A stretch of DNA of 64,000 bases from Ignavibacteriales bacterium (GTDB lineage: Bacteria > Bacteroidota > Ignavibacteria > Ignavibacteriales > Ignavibacteriaceae), in contig CP054182.1 in NCBI GenBank assembly GCA_015709675.1, forward strand, positions 2,087,448-2,151,447, written 5' to 3'. The notes beneath the pieces were generated by a model. The model was not told where the DNA came from. It searched no databases and saw only the letters and a program-made list of their open reading frames with translations. Each line of letters opens with the position of its first letter. Within the stretch, counting starts at the first letter, position 1. Of this stretch, positions 61,603 to 64,000 are shown piece by piece. A program made the translations under genes and the position numbers.

Positions 61603-62859
61603 ATGAATCGGATGACATTCAACTTCATCATGATTCTGATGATTGTGCTGGCAGCAGGCAGGGCAAATGCCCAGCCGATGGAGCCAAGCATAGTTCTTCA
61701 GGGTATCCTCCGTGACCAGCAGAATAACGCTATCGGTGACGGAGTATATTCTCTCACATTTTCGTTTTACACAAGCCCCAGCGGAGGTTCGGCCGTGTGG
61801 TCAAGCCAGATGCGTCAGGTTACGGTGCAAAACGGCTGGTTCTCTGAGAAGTTAAGCGACTTTGGCAGCTCAGTAGATTTCAGCAACCAGTACTATGTCG
61901 GGGTATTGGTTGATGGAATGAGCGCTGAATTGCCTAACCGCATAGAACTGACCGCCGCACCATACGCAATGGCGCTGGTAGGGTCAGAAAACGTTCTGGC
62001 AGGCACAGGAAACATCGGTATCGGTACTACAACACCGGATGAGAAACTGACGGTCAACGGAAATATGAAGATTTCCGGCAGTATTGAACTGGGTACAGGT
62101 CTTATGGCTGAATCGCTCTTGAAATTCGAGGATATTGAAAGCGGGTTGTATAATGATGTGTATCGCCCCATCATCCTGACATCACAGGATGCAACCCTCG
62201 GGTCCCGGCTTCAGTTCTTTACCGGCACTGAAAATACAAGCCGGTATTTCGAACTCAATTCACAGCGGGGTCTGGAACTCTCACTTAATACTCCCCTCCG
62301 GATAAAAAATTCATCCTGGTCAAGAGGGCTCAGATTCAACTCAAACATTACAGAAGCTCTGGCTGCTGATAATTTTTATATATCAAGGGGCGGCACCACT
62401 AATACCCGTGATGAACTGGTATTCCACATTGACAGCAGCGCCGGAAGTACCTTCGCAATCTTAACCCCTTCAGGTGACCCTATTCTAAATGCGAACGGAA
62501 ATTCAGGAGGAATAGCTATAGGAAAAATGGTCACTACGGACGCAAAACTTGATGTTGAGGGGCCGATCTATATCAAAGGTAAACAGATGTTTGAGCTACG
62601 AGAATATGCTTTTAATGGAGGAAGAGATATAGAGACTGGATATGAATCCTCCAAATGGACAGGAGTTATAGCCGGAGTGAGCGTGGACCAATTGGATATA
62701 TACCGCTATGATACAGGATTCCGGCTTGACTGCTTTGAGCGAAACGGACAGATAAGAGTCCGTGTAAACCTTCCGGCAGACGGAGGAGCTCAGATAATAA
62801 GAGTGTTCGTGCTCTTTATTCCAAAAGAGCTGATAGCTAACCCTAATACACCGAATTGA
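61603..62859 (+). CDS. Secreted fibre-like protein, paralogue A
   Basis: The protein has 418 residues with a clear signal peptide (MIVLAAGRANAQ) and a strong AAGGAAGG ribosome-binding site. N-terminal conserved domain (about 25-130) has IVLQGILRDQQNNAIGDGVYSLTFSFYTSPSGG. The following segment GTGNIGIGTTTPDEKLTVNGNMKISGSIEL resembles repeats of phage tail fibres and trimeric fibre proteins. No enzymatic motif, no T9SS domain. The next gene is a paralogue. Role unknown, perhaps adhesion or surface coating. Confidence 0.7.
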   Translation: MNRMTFNFIMILMIVLAAGRANAQPMEPSIVLQGILRDQQNNAIGDGVYSLTFSFYTSPSGGSAVWSSQMRQVTVQNGWFSEKLSDFGSSVDFSNQYYVGVLVDGMSAELPNRIELTAAPYAMALVGSENVLAGTGNIGIGTTTPDEKLTVNGNMKISGSIELGTGLMAESLLKFEDIESGLYNDVYRPIILTSQDATLGSRLQFFTGTENTSRYFELNSQRGLELSLNTPLRIKNSSWSRGLRFNSNITEALAADNFYISRGGTTNTRDELVFHIDSSAGSTFAILTPSGDPILNANGNSGGIAIGKMVTTDAKLDVEGPIYIKGKQMFELREYAFNGGRDIETGYESSKWTGVIAGVSVDQLDIYRYDTGFRLDCFERNGQIRVRVNLPADGGAQIIRVFVLFIPKELIANPNTPN

Positions 62860-62872
62860 GGAGAGCTGAAAA

Positions 62873-64000
62873 ATGAAAAACATGAATTATTACGAAAGTA
62901 CCAGAATAATGAAAAAGTTTAATCTTGTAATACTGCTGCTTTTGCTGTTTTCAGCGGCTTCTTTGGCGCAGACCCTGCCAACAGATATTGTGATACAGGG
63001 TGTTTTGCGTGATCAGCAGAACAGATCATCAGCCGATGGTGAATATTCCATGACATTCTCCTTATATACTCAGGAATCAGGAGGCACTCCTGTCTGGACA
63101 AGTGTACCGCAGGGAGTAATGGTTCAGAATGGAGTATTCTCAGCCCGGCTGAATGAATTTAATGCAAATGTAACATTTCGCAGTAAATACTATGTCGGTA
63201 TTACCGTTATAGGTATGGGCGCTGAACTGGTCCCCCGGCTTGAATTAACTGCTGCCACAAATGCAATGGCAATTCGCGGCGGTCAGAATATTATTGCAGG
63301 AGCAGGATATATCGGTTTAGGAGTACTTAACCCTTCTGAACGTCTGGAAGTTTACGGCAATGTAAAAGTAAGCGGAAATGTATATACCAACGACAGTCTT
63401 TCGCTGGGTTCAAAAATCCGTTTCCAGAGTTCACCCGCAGGAATCTATAGCGCTAACGATAAACCTCTCCTTGTGCAAAATTCTTCAGAGGGTGCAGGTG
63501 ACCGGTTTGTGTTAAGCGCGGGCGGAGATGCTGAGACTCAAAATTCTCTGGAAGTAAACACTGGCAGAGGTGTTGAAACTGGCAATAATACTCCGGTGAT
63601 AATAAAGAACTCAGAATGGGGCAGAGGTTTGCAGTTCTTTTCAAATCTCGGAGGAGCACTCAGCGGTAATGAGTACTACATGTCGAGAGGTGGTCAGGAT
63701 AACGCAAAAAATGATTTGGTAATCCATATACCTGAGAACCAGGGAAGCCGTTTGCACCTTATGGCTTCAGGAAATAAATCCATGATGAGTGTTGACGGAA
63801 ACAGCGGTAATGTGGGTATAGGTAAATCACCAAATCAAAATGCAAAACTTGATGTAGCCGGAAATATTCATGTGGAAGGCTCAAGTCCTATTCATTTCAG
63901 AGTTTTTCTGATGGATGGCTTTTTTGCCGAATATAATACTCTTTACAGTGCAGAAGAATGGGTTGGTATAGTTGCTGGTATTAATTCGGCTGATTTTGAC
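62873..64000 (+). CDS. Secreted fibre-like protein, paralogue B, truncated by window end
   Basis: The frame is open for 376 codons to the last base. It starts at ATG 62873 with GAGGAG at good spacing; an internal ATG at 62909 gives a cleaner signal peptide (FNLVILLLLLFSAASLAQ). It aligns throughout with paralogue A: TDIVIQGVLRDQQNRS, GYIGLGVLNPSERLEVYGNVKV, and a C-terminal block (AEEWVGIVAGI) matching SSKWTGVIAGV. Same unknown role is expected. Confidence 0.7.
   Translation, partial: MKNMNYYESTRIMKKFNLVILLLLLFSAASLAQTLPTDIVIQGVLRDQQNRSSADGEYSMTFSLYTQESGGTPVWTSVPQGVMVQNGVFSARLNEFNANVTFRSKYYVGITVIGMGAELVPRLELTAATNAMAIRGGQNIIAGAGYIGLGVLNPSERLEVYGNVKVSGNVYTNDSLSLGSKIRFQSSPAGIYSANDKPLLVQNSSEGAGDRFVLSAGGDAETQNSLEVNTGRGVETGNNTPVIIKNSEWGRGLQFFSNLGGALSGNEYYMSRGGQDNAKNDLVIHIPENQGSRLHLMASGNKSMMSVDGNSGNVGIGKSPNQNAKLDVAGNIHVEGSSPIHFRVFLMDGFFAEYNTLYSAEEWVGIVAGINSADFD

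Noticed and set aside
61603-64000. Prophage tail-fibre module
   Set aside because: The proteins have Sec signal peptides and no neighbouring phage genes are visible, so a phage origin is not supported within the window.

Overview
This window looks like chromosome from a member of the Ignavibacteria/Chlorobi side of the Bacteroidota. That placement is inferred from the sequence. Six large secreted proteins end in the C-terminal sorting domain containing NYPNPFNP that is typical of type IX secretion (T9SS) in that group. A PorV/PorQ-like outer-membrane protein is present, and the one clear promoter carries a TAnnTTTG -10 element. No rRNA, tRNA, CRISPR array or insertion sequence was seen.

Layout. 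(1) 1-6051: the end of an exopolysaccharide/O-antigen gene cluster on the + strand, with a flippase fragment, three glycosyltransferases, a hexapeptide acyltransferase, a 36-residue membrane protein and an O-antigen polymerase/ligase, mostly with 4-base start/stop overlaps. (2) 6092-11311: a small membrane protein, a GlcG/HbpS-like protein and a signalling triad: a GAF-LOV-PAS-PAS-GAF histidine kinase with the photoactive-cysteine motif, a single-domain response regulator, and a REC-histidine kinase hybrid. A LruC-domain lipoprotein follows, closed by an intrinsic terminator at 13380-13413. (3) 13723-59314: a pectin-degradation locus of 29 genes, all on the + strand, with no gap larger than about 82 bases. 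It is preceded by one strong promoter overlapped by a perfect 20-bp LacI-type operator and closed by an intrinsic terminator at 59281-59314. (4) 59423-64000: a TPR-AraC regulator on the - strand, divergent from two paralogous secreted fibre-like proteins, the second cut by the window end. The intergenic region holds two palindromes 42 bp apart.

How the pectin locus works (partly inferred): secreted PL1 and PL9 pectate lyases, a CE8 pectin methylesterase, a GH28 polygalacturonase, a CE12 acetylesterase and a GH105 hydrolase cut homogalacturonan and rhamnogalacturonan. A TonB-dependent receptor, encoded with a T9SS-like partner and a PorV-like protein but no SusD, probably moves oligomers across the outer membrane, and a DctPQM TRAP transporter crosses the inner membrane. 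Saturated galacturonate goes through UxaC, a UxaE-type epimerase and an SDR mannonate oxidoreductase. Unsaturated products go through KduI and KduD. KDG kinase and KDPG aldolase finish the route. A mannonate dehydratase (UxuA) is not in the window. Instead the operon holds a LarA-family nickel-pincer racemase homologue with intact metal-site residues next to a 6-phosphogluconate dehydrogenase, which suggests a possible mannonate-to-gluconate side route.

Most unusual points: the LarA-homologue/6-phosphogluconate dehydrogenase pair, the SusD-less receptor triad, three tandem giant secreted paralogues of unknown function, a scaffold shared by the CE8 and PL1 enzymes, and the LOV photoreceptor phosphorelay.
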